This document shows positions 1-7,817 of a stretch of DNA of 64,000 bases, piece after piece. The translations under genes were made by a program, and so were the position numbers. Position 1 is the first letter of the stretch; every line of letters starts with the position of its first letter. The stretch spans positions 1-64,000 of the forward strand of contig CAXTLC010000012.1 in the NCBI GenBank assembly GCA_964245075.1, in the 5' to 3' direction. The stretch comes from LMUY01 sp964245075 (GTDB lineage Bacteria; Pseudomonadota; Alphaproteobacteria; Acetobacterales; Acetobacteraceae). Below the pieces are notes generated by a model. That model ran no database searches and had not been told where the DNA came from. It saw only the letters and a list, made by a program, of their open reading frames with translations.

Positions 1-271
1 CGCTGAGCTTGCAGTCGAAGATCACCCTTAATCCTCAAATCAGCCACGCGCTCTTGTGATCTGATATTTCTACGCGTGCCTAGGTAAGACAGAAAGTTGA
101 CAACGACAGTAACAAAAACACTACCCAGAAGACTGTCCAAGCCCGACAGTTCTATCGCCATTGCCCTAGCCCTCGCTGACAGGTGCCTTGCACTGGTTTG
201 TAAGGTTCGGCGCGATGCAGGCCATGACAGGTTATACTCACAGCATGCCACCAACCGTCGCCAAATAGAAC
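1..271. other. No supported gene at left edge
   Basis: I see no convincing gene here. The bases are less GC-rich than the cobalamin region to the right. A reading frame starting near 97 runs into the antitoxin gene on the other strand, but its product is arginine/proline-rich low-complexity sequence of the kind that antisense frames of GC-rich genes produce. Confidence 0.5.
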
Positions 272-580
272 CTACACCGCCGCCAGCGTCTCGATGCCGG
301 ACACGTCCACCTCCCGCTCGGCGTGCCATAGGTCGTGGGCCGCTTGCATCCGCAACCACAAACCGGCCCCGTTGCCGAACAGCTTGCCGAGTTTGACCGC
401 GATGGCAGGCGTGACCGCCTGCTTCTGCCCCAGGATGTCGTAAAGCGTCTGGCGCGAAATGCCGAGCAAGCGCGCGATCTCCGCCTTGCTCTTGCCGGTG
501 GCAGGGATGACGACGGCTTCAAGCATCTCGCCTGGATGAGTGGGCATGATCGATGGATGGCGGCTTGCCTTATCTTCCAT
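272..580 (-). CDS. higA: HigA-type antitoxin, XRE-family DNA-binding protein
   Basis: The 102-residue product is a HigA-family antitoxin, which binds and neutralises the upstream toxin and represses their shared promoter. The N-terminal stretch MPTHPGEML (about 12-20) is the hallmark of HigA/VapI antidote proteins. A helix-turn-helix follows at about 33-52 (AEIARLLGISRQTLYDIL). The ATG at 580 has a good ribosome site (GAGGAC, 4 nt upstream). The gene overlaps the end of the toxin gene by 11 bp, in the toxin-first order typical of higBA. Family assignment is firm; activity is inferred. Confidence 0.9.
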   Translation of the reverse strand: MEDKASRHPSIMPTHPGEMLEAVVIPATGKSKAEIARLLGISRQTLYDILGQKQAVTPAIAVKLGKLFGNGAGLWLRMQAAHDLWHAEREVDVSGIETLAAV

Positions 581-854
581 GGTAGTCCTCCAGATCGACG
601 TTCACCGCGTCCTCGCCGGACCAGCCGAACGTGATGCGCCAGTTGCGGGAGACGGTGATGGCATAATCCCCGGCGCGGTTGCCGGTCAGCGCGTGAAAAC
701 CGAAGCCGGGCAGGTCGAGATCTTCCGGCACGATGCTCAGGTTCAGCGCGTTCAGCACGATGCCAACCTTGGCCCGCCATTCCGGCTTGATGCCGCTCGC
801 ATCGCCTTTGGTCCAGAACTGCTTGAGCGCCTTGCTGCGAATGCTCGCGATCAC
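570..854 (-). CDS. higB: HigB-type toxin, RelE/ParE superfamily
   Basis: A 94-residue HigB-like mRNA interferase of the RelE/ParE fold, expected to cut mRNA on the ribosome. The body matches the family: basic N-terminus (SIRSKALKQFW), a central LNLSIVPEDLDLPGFGFHAL segment, and the C-terminal core NWRITFGWSGEDAVNVDLEDYH, where HigB toxins carry the RITF.W strand and a terminal acidic/His motif. I place the start at the GTG at 854 (MIASIRSK), the usual family N-terminus; an in-frame TTG at 860 is the alternative. No ribosome-binding site precedes either codon, and a -10-like hexamer ends at 861, so the message may be leaderless. It precedes and overlaps higA. Confidence 0.85.
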   Translation of the reverse strand: MIASIRSKALKQFWTKGDASGIKPEWRAKVGIVLNALNLSIVPEDLDLPGFGFHALTGNRAGDYAITVSRNWRITFGWSGEDAVNVDLEDYHGR

Positions 855-860
855 GGTCAA

Positions 861-903
861 AGTGTAAGGCTCAGGGTGTCAGCGTGTCAACCAGACCCTT
901 ACA
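861..903 (-). promoter_or_regulatory. higBA promoter with inverted-repeat operator
   Basis: On the minus strand a consensus TTGACA (plus-strand 885-890) is followed after 18 bp by TACACT (861-866). An inverted repeat TGTAAGG (863-869) / CCTTACA (897-903) flanks it, with one arm over the -10 and the other just upstream of the -35. This fits autorepression by HigA or the HigBA complex. Seen in sequence; function inferred. Confidence 0.6.
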
Positions 904-925
904 TTTGCGGCCCCGGATGACGCAT

Positions 926-1543
926 TCAGAACTCGATCCCTTCCTGCGCCTTCACCCCGGCGGCGAAATGGTGCTTGGCGGCCGTCATCTCCGTCACGAG
1001 GTCCGCCGCTTCCAGCAGCGCCGGCTTCGCGTTGCGCCCGGTCACCACCACGTGCAGCCCCGCCGGACGCGCGGCCAGCCCCGCCAGCACGGCGTGCAGA
1101 TCCAGGTAGTCGTACCGCAGCGCGATGCTCAGCTCGTCCAGCACCAGCAAGCCCAGCCCGGGCCGCGCCATCATCGCCACCGCCTGCGCCCAGGCGCGCT
1201 CCGCCGCCGCCACGTCGCGCGCGCGGTCCTGCGTGTCCCAGGTGAAGCCCTCGCCCATGGTGTGCCATTCCACGGCATCGCCGAACCGCTCGAACGCCGC
1301 GCGCTCCCCGGTGGTCCAGGCGCCCTTGATCCACTGCACCACGCCCACCGGCCGGCCCCGGCCCAGCATGCGCAGGGCGAGGCCGAACGCGGCGGTGGTC
1401 TTGCCCTTGCCCGGCCCGGTATGGACCATCAGCAAGCCTTTCTCGACCGTCGTCTTGCCGGCGACCTCGGCGTCCTGCACCGCCTTGCGCCGGGCCATCT
1501 TCTCGCGGTGCCGATTCGCTTCGCTCATGGCCGCCTCGCTCAT
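926..1543 (-). CDS. cobO: Cob(I)yrinic acid a,c-diamide adenosyltransferase
   Basis: CobO/BtuR-type corrinoid adenosyltransferase (205 aa), which transfers the 5'-deoxyadenosyl group from ATP to the cob(I)alt centre. The P-loop TGPGKGKTTAAFG is at 43-55, after an N-terminal RHREKMARRK stretch typical of the family. WIKGAW, the LVLDELSIALRYDYL segment and the GRNAKPALLEAADLVTEM motif near the C-terminus are all present. Its ATG overlaps the cobU stop (ATGA), so the two genes form a leftward pair. They face away from the riboswitch-led cobalamin series. Confidence 0.95.
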   Translation of the reverse strand: MSEAAMSEANRHREKMARRKAVQDAEVAGKTTVEKGLLMVHTGPGKGKTTAAFGLALRMLGRGRPVGVVQWIKGAWTTGERAAFERFGDAVEWHTMGEGFTWDTQDRARDVAAAERAWAQAVAMMARPGLGLLVLDELSIALRYDYLDLHAVLAGLAARPAGLHVVVTGRNAKPALLEAADLVTEMTAAKHHFAAGVKAQEGIEF

Positions 1544-2046
1544 TTCACCGCCACCGGAATGCCGGCCACGGTCAGCACCACCCGGTTCGCCCGCGCCGCC
1601 ACCTGCCCGTGCAGCACGCCCGCGGCGTCACGGAACCGCCGCACCAGCGCGTTGTCCGGCACGATCCCCAGCCCGACCTCGTTGGACACCAGCACGGTCA
1701 GATGGCGCCGGGCGTCCAGCGCCGCCAGCAGCGCCGGCCAGTCCGGCAGGCGATCCGCCAGCAGCAGGTTGCTCACCCACAGCGTCAGGCAGTCCACCAG
1801 CACCGGCGCCGGGCAGCCGAGCGCCCCGGCAAGGTCCAGCGGCGCTTCGGTGGTGGTCCACCGCGCGTCCCGCCGGGCGCGGTGAACGGCGATCCGCTCG
1901 ACCATCTCCGCGTCGAACGCCTGCGCGGTCGCGACGTAGCGCCAGGGCGGCGGCTCCGCCTCCATCAGCGCTTCCGCGTGCCGGCTCTTGCCGGACCGCG
2001 CGCCGCCCAGCACGAAGATGATTTGACCTGCCACGCGCCCGGTCAT
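1540..2046 (-). CDS. cobU: Adenosylcobinamide kinase / guanylyltransferase
   Basis: Bifunctional CobU (CobP in the aerobic nomenclature), about 168 aa, which phosphorylates adenosylcobinamide and adds GMP during nucleotide-loop assembly. The P-loop GGARSGKS is at 14-21, followed by the ATAQAFDAEMVERIAVHRARR segment with the active-site His, LVDCLTLWVSNLLL, and the characteristic VSNEVGLGIVP. The frame stays open upstream to 2160, but that extension is antisense to the riboswitch and has no family similarity, so I start at the ATG at 2046 (MTGRVAGQIIFV). Its ribosome site is poor: the nearest GGAGG is about 16-18 nt away. Confidence 0.93.
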   Translation of the reverse strand: MTGRVAGQIIFVLGGARSGKSRHAEALMEAEPPPWRYVATAQAFDAEMVERIAVHRARRDARWTTTEAPLDLAGALGCPAPVLVDCLTLWVSNLLLADRLPDWPALLAALDARRHLTVLVSNEVGLGIVPDNALVRRFRDAAGVLHGQVAARANRVVLTVAGIPVAVK

Positions 2047-2054
2047 ACACGGGC

Positions 2055-2217
2055 GGTGATGGTCCCTCCAGCCGGAGGGTGAAAAGGGAACGCGGTGCAA
2101 CGCCGCGGCTGCCCCCGCAACTGTGAGCGGAGAGCGGTGACGGCACATGCCACTGGGCACCCTTGCCCGGGAAGGCCGCCGCCGCCGCGCCTGATCCGCG
2201 AGCCAGGAGACCTGCCA
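2055..2217 (+). ncRNA. Cobalamin (adenosylcobalamin) riboswitch
   Basis: The plus strand carries the ordered landmarks of the B12 aptamer. These are GGGTGAAAAGGGAA at 2077-2090, GCTGCCCCCGCAACTGTGAG at 2108-2127 (the invariant core), CCACTGG near 2150-2157 followed by CCCGGGAAGGC at 2166-2176, and the 3' B12-box GAGCCAGGAGACCTGCC at 2200-2216. The orientation fits control of the rightward genes DUF1636-cobW-cobN and onward. The exact 5' boundary is uncertain. Confidence 0.95.
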
Positions 2218-2278
2218 TCACCGGCGCCGTTGCCGGGAGACGACCATTGCGACGCCGGGCGGGGTGCACCGGGGTTGG

Positions 2279-2350
2279 CGGACTGTTCGCAGTCCGACCG
2301 CCGGGGCGCCGTGCCCTGCCGGCGATGGGCACCCGTGCTTGAGCACGGAG
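2279..2350 (+). promoter_or_regulatory. Riboswitch expression platform hairpins, one sequestering the ribosome site
   Basis: Two hairpins lie between the aptamer and the first gene. One is CGGACTG-TTCG-CAGTCCG (2279-2296). The other is CCGTGC-TTGA-GCACGG (2333-2348), whose 3' arm overlaps the GGAG (2347-2350) that serves the GTG start at 2361. No U-tract follows, so translational rather than transcriptional control is the simpler reading. Pairing is seen; the mechanism is inferred. Confidence 0.55.
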
Positions 2351-2360
2351 CGTTTGCCGC

Positions 2361-2711
2361 GTGACCACCCCTGTCCTGCATGTCTGCGTCACCTGCCGCG
2401 CCGGCAAACCCTTGGTGGAGGGCGAGACCCCGCCCGGCCGGCACATGCACGCCGCCCTGCTCGCCCATCCGGCCGCGGCCAATGTCGAGCTGCGCGAGGT
2501 GGCGTGCCTGTCCGTGTGCTCCGACGGCTGCGCAGCGGCGATCTCCATGCCCGGCAAGTGGACCTACCTGCTCGGCCGGCTGCAACCGGAGCTGAGCGGG
2601 GACCTGCTGGACTATGCGCGGATCTACGCCGCCCACCCGACCGGCACGGTGCTGCCGTCCCGCCGCGCGCCGTCGCTGGCCCGCATGGTGATGGGACGGC
2701 TGCCGGCGTGA
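2361..2711 (+). CDS. DUF1636 small metal-binding protein of the cobalamin operon
   Basis: A 116-residue DUF1636 protein, a thioredoxin-like family that travels with cobW and cobN; its biochemical role is not settled. Cysteines are at the start (VCVTCRAG) and in the middle (ACLSVCSDGC), consistent with a thioredoxin-like ferredoxin or metal site. It is the first gene behind the cobalamin riboswitch. The GTG start has GGAG 10 nt upstream inside a hairpin arm. Its TGA overlaps the GTG of cobW, so the two are translationally coupled. A role in cobalt delivery is inferred from context only. Confidence 0.85.
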   Translation: MTTPVLHVCVTCRAGKPLVEGETPPGRHMHAALLAHPAAANVELREVACLSVCSDGCAAAISMPGKWTYLLGRLQPELSGDLLDYARIYAAHPTGTVLPSRRAPSLARMVMGRLPA

Positions 2712-3748
2712 AGATCCCCTGCACGGTCGTCACCGGCTTCCTGGGCGCCGGCAAGACCACGCTGGTGCGCCACGTCCTGGCCCACGCGGGCGGACGGCGC
2801 ATCGCCGTGCTGGTGAACGAGTTCGGCTCGCTCGGCATCGACGGCGACACGTTGCGGTCCTGCGGCATCCCAGGCTGCGAGGACGTGGATATCGTGGAAC
2901 TGGCCAATGGCTGCCTGTGCTGCACCGTGGCGGACGAGTTCCTGCCCGCGATGGAGGCCCTGCTCAGCCGCCCGGAGCCGCCGGAGCACATCCTGATCGA
3001 GACGTCCGGCCTGGCCTTGCCGAAGCCGCTGCTCAAGGCGTTCGGCTGGCCCGGCGTGCGGTCCCGCGTGACGGTGGATGGCGTGATCGCGGTGGTGGAC
3101 GGCCCCGCCGTGGCCGCCGGACGCTTCGCCGACGATCCGGCCGCCGTCGCCGCCCAGCGCGCGGCGGACAGCACGCTGGACCACGACAACCCGCTGGCCG
3201 AGGTGTACGGGGACCAAGTCGCCGCCGCCGACCTGGTGGTGCTGAACAAGGCGGACCTGCTGGACGCGCCGGCCCTCGCCCGGCTGCGCGCGCAGGTCGC
3301 GGCCAGCCTGCCCCGCCCGGCCGCGCTGGTCAGCGCCACGGAAGGCCGGGTGGACCTGTCCGTCTTGCTCGGGCTGGACGCCGCAGCGGAGGACGACCTC
3401 ACGGCACGCCCTTCCTGCCACGATGCGGCAGGCGGCGAGCACGAGCACGACGACTTCACCAGCTTCGCCGTGCCGGTGGCGGAGGTGGCGGCGCCGGACG
3501 CGCTGCTGCGGCGCCTGGCGGAGATCGCGGGCGCCCACGACGTGCTCCGCATCAAGGGCTTCGTCCCGGTGGCCGGACGGCCGATGCGGCTGGCGGTCCA
3601 GGGCGTGGGCACGCGGTTCCGCCAGCACTTCGACCGCCCCTGGGCGCCTGGCGAGGCACGGGCGGGCCACTTGGTCGTGATCGGCCAAGCGGGCCTGGAC
3701 CAGGCCGCCATCACCGCCGCCATCACCGCCGCCACCTGGGCCGCCTGA
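2708..3748 (+). CDS. cobW: CobW, G3E-family GTPase for cobalt handling
   Basis: CobW (346 aa) is a G3E P-loop metallochaperone GTPase thought to supply cobalt for the late cobaltochelatase. The P-loop GFLGAGKTT is at 10-18 and the metal-binding CxCC motif (GCLCC) at about 68-72. NKADLLD provides the guanine-specificity motif, and a short His-rich loop (GGEHEHDD) precedes the C-terminal domain. The start is GTG, overlapping the previous stop (GTGA). The open frame extends upstream to 2264 but crosses the riboswitch platform and DUF1636, so it is not coding there. The stop overlaps the cobN ATG. Confidence 0.95.
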   Translation: MKIPCTVVTGFLGAGKTTLVRHVLAHAGGRRIAVLVNEFGSLGIDGDTLRSCGIPGCEDVDIVELANGCLCCTVADEFLPAMEALLSRPEPPEHILIETSGLALPKPLLKAFGWPGVRSRVTVDGVIAVVDGPAVAAGRFADDPAAVAAQRAADSTLDHDNPLAEVYGDQVAAADLVVLNKADLLDAPALARLRAQVAASLPRPAALVSATEGRVDLSVLLGLDAAAEDDLTARPSCHDAAGGEHEHDDFTSFAVPVAEVAAPDALLRRLAEIAGAHDVLRIKGFVPVAGRPMRLAVQGVGTRFRQHFDRPWAPGEARAGHLVVIGQAGLDQAAITAAITAATWAA

Positions 3749-6700
3749 TGCACCTGCTGGTGCGCGAAACGCGCTCCCTGGACGAGGCCGCGCCGGCGGT
3801 GGACCTCGCCCATGCGCCCGCGGACCTCCTGGTGCTCTCCTTCTCCGACGCCGACCTGACCGCGTTGGACACTGCCCATCGGGGCCATCCGAGCCTGCGC
3901 TTGGCGTCGCTGGGCCGGTTGCGGCACCCGCTCTCGGTGGATCTCTACGGGGAACAGACCGTGGCCCACGCCCGGTGCGTGGTGATCCGCCTGCTGGGCG
4001 GCCTGGACTACTGGCGCTACGGCGCGGAGGAGGTTGCGGCGCTGTGCCAGGCCCGCGCGATCCCGCTCGCCGTGCTGCCTGGCGACGGCCGGGACGACCC
4101 GGCGCTCCGGGCGCTGTCCACCGTCGGCGCCGAGGCGTACCGGCGGCTCGATGCCTGTTTCCGGCATGGCGGGCGGGCCAACATGGCGCGGGCGCTGGCC
4201 TTCATGGCGCACCTTGCCGGGCTGTCGCCGGACGAGGGCGGCGAGGCGGAGGCGCTGCCGCAGCACGGCGTGCACCTGCTCGACCTGGACGAAAGGCCTT
4301 TGGCGGCGGTGGTGTTCTACCGCTCCCACCTGCTGTCGGAGGATGTCGCCCCCGTGGCCGCGTTGACGGCGGCGTTGCGGGCGCGGGGCCTGGCGGTGGG
4401 CGCGATCCATGCCGGCAGCCTGAAGGCGCCCGAGACGGCGGCGTTCGTGGCGCGGACGCTGGCGGCGTGGCGGCCTATGGTGGTGCTGAACGCCACCGGG
4501 TTCTCGGCGCGCGTCGGCGGGGCCACGCAGGAGGCCTCCCCCCTCGATTCTCCCGGCGCCCCCGTGCTCCAACTCATCCTCGCCGGCGCCGCCCGGGAGG
4601 CGTGGCAGGCTTCCACCCGCGGCCTCACCCCCGCCGACCTCGCCATGCAGGTGGTGTTGCCCGAGCTGGACGGCCGCCTGCTCACCACCGCCATCTCCTT
4701 CAAGGCCGAACGCGACGGCCGCAGCGTCCATGTCCCCGACCCGGACGGCGTCGCACTCGCCGCCGACCGCGCCGCGGGGTGGGCCCGGCTGCGCGCAACC
4801 CCGGTGGCGGAGCGCCGCGTGGCGATCGTGCTCAGCGACTATCCCGGCGCCGGCGGGCAACGCGGCCACGCCGTGGGGTTGGACGGCTTCGCCAGCCTGG
4901 CCGCGATCACGGCCCTGCTGGCGGGCGACGGCTACGCCGTCACCCCGATCGCGGCGGCTGACGCGACCGCGTCCCTATGCCACGCCCCCGCCACGCCGTT
5001 GCTGTCCGTGGCGGAGTACCGCCGCCGGTTCGCCGCCCTTCCCGCGGCGTTGCAGGAGGCGGCCCTCGCCGCCTGGGGCGACCCGGCCGGGGACCCGGGC
5101 GTCGTGGACGGGCACTTCACGGCGCGCCAGCTCCGCCTCGGCCACGTCGGGGCGTTCATCCAGCCGGACCGGGGCGGCGCTGGCGACCGCCGCGCTGCCT
5201 ACCATGACCCGGACCGGCCGCCCCGGCACGGCTTCATCGCGTTCTACCTCTCGCTCGCGGCCGATGCGCTCGTGCACCTCGGCACGCACGGCTCGCTGGA
5301 ATGGCTGCCGGGCAAGGCGGCGGCGCTGTCCGCCGCGTGCTGGCCGCGCGCGCTCGTGGGCGGGCTGCCGGTGATCTACCCGTTCATCGTCAACAACCCC
5401 GGTGAGGCGGCCGCCGCCAAGCGCCGGCTGGGCGCGGTCACGATCGGCCACCTCACCCCGCCGCTCCGCCCGGCCGGCCTGGGCGGCGAAGCGGCGCAAC
5501 TGGAGCAGATGATCGACGAGTACGCCGCCGCCGACGGCATGGACCGCGGGCGCACCGCCCTGCTCCGTTCCGCCATCCTGGACCGCGCCGCTTCCGCCGG
5601 GCTGCTGGACGAGAGCGGCGCCACGCCCGGCACCCCGGAGGATGACGCGCTCGCCCGGCTGGACGCCTACCTGTGCGACGTCAAGGAGTTGCAGATCCGC
5701 GACGGCCTGCACGTGTACGGCACGCAGCCCGATCCGGAGCGCCTCGCCCTGCTCCCGCCCGGTGCGGAACGCTGCGCCGCGGCCGAGCGCGCCGCCCTGC
5801 TCGCCGCGCTCGGTGGCCGCTTCGTCCCGCCCGGCCCGGCGGGGGCGCCGTCCGCCGGGCGGGCGGACGTGCTGCCGACCGGGCGCAACCTGGCCGGGGT
5901 GGACCCCCGCACCCTGCCGACCCGCTCGGCCGTGACCCTGGCGGAGCGCACGGCCGCCGACCTGCTGCGCCGCCACCGGCAGGACCACGGCGATTGGCCG
6001 CGCTCGGTGGTGCTGAACGTGTGGGGCACGGCGGCGATGCGGACCGGCGGGCAGGACATCGCCCTCGCGCTGCTGCTGCTGGGCGTGCGGCCGGCGTGGG
6101 ATGCCGGGTCCGCCCGGGTCAACGGCTTCACCGTCACGCCGTTGGCCGAGATGGACCGGCCGCGGGTGGACGTGACGCTGCGCATCTCCGGCCTGTTCCG
6201 GGACGCGTTCGCGGCCCAGGTGACCCTGTTCGACGCCGCCGCCGCCGCCGTCGCGGCGCGCGACGAGGCGGCCGATTGGAACCCGCTCGCCGGCCGTCCC
6301 GGGGCGCGGGTGTTCGGCCCGGCGCCGGGACAGTACGGCGCTGGAACCGACTGGCTCGCCGCCTCCGCCGCCCGGTTCGGCGCGGACGGGGACGGTGTGG
6401 CCGATCCCGCCGCGCTGGCCGCCCGGGTGCGGGGCGCGGACGCCTTCCTCCATGTGCAGGACCACGCCGGGACCGATCTGCTGGACGGGCCGGAGTACGC
6501 GGCGCACCTGGGCGGCTTCGCCGCCGGGGCCGCGAGGCTCGGCGCGGAGCCGGCGCTGTACCACGACGACGGCCGTATCCGGACGGTGGCGGAGCAGGTG
6601 GGCCGCGCCGTGCGGGGCCGCGCCGCCAACCCCGCCTGGCTGGCCGGGATGATGCGCCACGGCTACGCGGGCGCCGCCGAGATCGCCCGCGCCGCCGAGG

Positions 6701-6903
6701 CCCTGGCCGCGTTCGCCGCCACCCTGCCGGACCGGTTCGACCGCCAGTTCGACCTGCTGCACGACGCGACGCTCGGCACGCCTGCGGTGGAGGCGTTCCT
6801 GCGGCGGGAGAATCCGGACGCCTATGCCGCGGTCGCCGCCCAATTCGCCGCGATGCGGGACGCCGGGCTGTGGCATCCCCGGCGCAACTCGGTGGCGGCA
6901 TGA
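3748..6903 (+). CDS. cobN: Cobaltochelatase large subunit CobN
   Basis: CobN (1051 aa) is the large subunit of the ATP-dependent aerobic cobaltochelatase that inserts Co(II) into hydrogenobyrinic acid a,c-diamide. Recognisable family segments are PVLQLILAG, HVGAFIQPDRG, LVHLGTHGSLEWLPGK with its His pair, PVIYPFIVNNPGEAAAAKRR, and GMMRHGYAGAAEIARAAEAL near the C-terminus. The length is at the lower end of the family. Its partner chelatase subunits (CobS and CobT of the Pseudomonas denitrificans naming) are not in this window. It starts at ATG overlapping the cobW stop, and its stop overlaps the cobG ATG. Confidence 0.96.
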   Translation: MHLLVRETRSLDEAAPAVDLAHAPADLLVLSFSDADLTALDTAHRGHPSLRLASLGRLRHPLSVDLYGEQTVAHARCVVIRLLGGLDYWRYGAEEVAALCQARAIPLAVLPGDGRDDPALRALSTVGAEAYRRLDACFRHGGRANMARALAFMAHLAGLSPDEGGEAEALPQHGVHLLDLDERPLAAVVFYRSHLLSEDVAPVAALTAALRARGLAVGAIHAGSLKAPETAAFVARTLAAWRPMVVLNATGFSARVGGATQEASPLDSPGAPVLQLILAGAAREAWQASTRGLTPADLAMQVVLPELDGRLLTTAISFKAERDGRSVHVPDPDGVALAADRAAGWARLRATPVAERRVAIVLSDYPGAGGQRGHAVGLDGFASLAAITALLAGDGYAVTPIAAADATASLCHAPATPLLSVAEYRRRFAALPAALQEAALAAWGDPAGDPGVVDGHFTARQLRLGHVGAFIQPDRGGAGDRRAAYHDPDRPPRHGFIAFYLSLAADALVHLGTHGSLEWLPGKAAALSAACWPRALVGGLPVIYPFIVNNPGEAAAAKRRLGAVTIGHLTPPLRPAGLGGEAAQLEQMIDEYAAADGMDRGRTALLRSAILDRAASAGLLDESGATPGTPEDDALARLDAYLCDVKELQIRDGLHVYGTQPDPERLALLPPGAERCAAAERAALLAALGGRFVPPGPAGAPSAGRADVLPTGRNLAGVDPRTLPTRSAVTLAERTAADLLRRHRQDHGDWPRSVVLNVWGTAAMRTGGQDIALALLLLGVRPAWDAGSARVNGFTVTPLAEMDRPRVDVTLRISGLFRDAFAAQVTLFDAAAAAVAARDEAADWNPLAGRPGARVFGPAPGQYGAGTDWLAASAARFGADGDGVADPAALAARVRGADAFLHVQDHAGTDLLDGPEYAAHLGGFAAGAARLGAEPALYHDDGRIRTVAEQVGRAVRGRAANPAWLAGMMRHGYAGAAEIARAAEALAAFAATLPDRFDRQFDLLHDATLGTPAVEAFLRRENPDAYAAVAAQFAAMRDAGLWHPRRNSVAA

Positions 6904-7817
6904 TTCGGGGCTGGTGCCCGACCGTGCACGCGCCGATGCCGTCCGGCGACGGGTTGCTGGCCCGGGTCAAGCCGTTCGGCGGACGCTTGCCGGCCGCGGC
7001 GCTGCGGGCGCTGGCGGAAGCGGTCGCGGCCTACGGCAACGGCGTGGTGGAGCTGACGGGCCGCGGCAACTTGCAGGTGCGCGGGGTGCGGGACGCCCCC
7101 GGCTTCGCGCGGGCGGCCGTGGCAGCCGGGCTGGCGGACCCCGATCCGGTGCGGGAAGCGCGGCGCAACGTGATCACGGCGCCGCCCTGCGATGACGTGC
7201 TGGTCGCGGAAGCGGAGGCACTGCTGGCGGAGACGGGAGGGCTGCCGGCGAAGTTCTGCGTGGTGGTGGATGGTGGGCTGGTGCGGGTCGACGGGGAAGC
7301 GTTCGAGAGCGTGGCGGCGGTTCGAGATTGGTTGCGCCGCCGGTCCCTCACCCCAACCCTCTTTCAAGGGAAAAGGGAGTTCAAGAAGCCCTCTCCCCTC
7401 GGGAGAGGGCTGGGTGAGGGCAGCGGGCACCTCCTCCACCTGCGCTTCGGCCAAACCGACGCCGCCACCCTCGCCCGCCTGGCCGGCCTCGCCCCCGAAC
7501 TCCGCACCACGCCGTGGCGCGCCTTTTCCTCCCCCGTCCCGGTTCCCGGCTTCGAGCGCCCCAGCACCGTCATCGCCTGCCCCGGCGCGCCCGCCTGCGC
7601 CAGCGCCAGCGTGCCGGCCCGCGCGGACGCCGCCCGGCTGGAGGCACTCGGCTACGGCGGCGTCCACGTGTCCGGCTGCGCCAAGGGCTGCGCCCACCCC
7701 GGCGCCGCGCGCACCCTGGTCGGCCGCGACGGGCGCTACGACCTCATCCGCCACGGCCGCGCCGGCGACCCGCCGGACGCGCGCGGCTTGACGCTCGAAC
7801 AGGCCGCCGCCCTGTGA
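6900..7817 (+). CDS. cobG: Precorrin-3B synthase CobG, with in-frame repeat insertion
   Basis: CobG performs the oxygen-dependent hydroxylation and lactonisation of precorrin-3A and is the marker of the aerobic route. The ferredoxin-like half domain of sulfite/nitrite reductases is visible (VELTGRGNLQVRGV, about 44-57). The 4Fe-4S cysteine pattern C-x5-C (C227, C233) ... C-x3-C (C260, C264) is intact. At 305 residues it is short for the family, and about 25 residues (149-174) come from a palindromic repeat inserted in frame. Without that insert the body is only about 280 residues, with little after the last cysteine pair. The start ATG overlaps the cobN stop and the stop overlaps the GTG of cobH. 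Confidence 0.85.
   Translation: MIRGWCPTVHAPMPSGDGLLARVKPFGGRLPAAALRALAEAVAAYGNGVVELTGRGNLQVRGVRDAPGFARAAVAAGLADPDPVREARRNVITAPPCDDVLVAEAEALLAETGGLPAKFCVVVDGGLVRVDGEAFESVAAVRDWLRRRSLTPTLFQGKREFKKPSPLGRGLGEGSGHLLHLRFGQTDAATLARLAGLAPELRTTPWRAFSSPVPVPGFERPSTVIACPGAPACASASVPARADAARLEALGYGGVHVSGCAKGCAHPGAARTLVGRDGRYDLIRHGRAGDPPDARGLTLEQAAAL
7345..7420 (+). repeat. GC-rich palindromic repeat inserted in cobG
   Basis: A 76-bp element begins CCCTCACCCCAACCCTC and ends GAGGGCTGGGTGAGGG, so its ends are imperfect inverted copies. Inside is a perfect 11-bp stem AGCCCTCTCCC (7387-7397) / GGGAGAGGGCT (7401-7411). It stays in the cobG reading frame and reads through as low-complexity residues (KKPSPLGRGLGEG). 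The last nine bases, GGGTGAGGG (7412-7420), recur in the cobB element in the same frame. Confidence 0.75.

Noticed and set aside
97..396. Plus-strand open frame at the left edge
   Set aside because: It overlaps higA on the other strand and encodes low-complexity basic sequence without a ribosome site.
2047..2160. Extended N-terminus for cobU
   Set aside because: The extension is the complement of the riboswitch and has no family similarity.
2389..6876. Very long minus-strand open frames opposite cobW and cobN
   Set aside because: Antisense frames stay open in GC-rich genes; their products are Arg/Pro/Gly-rich and lack domains, while the plus strand encodes clear CobW and CobN.
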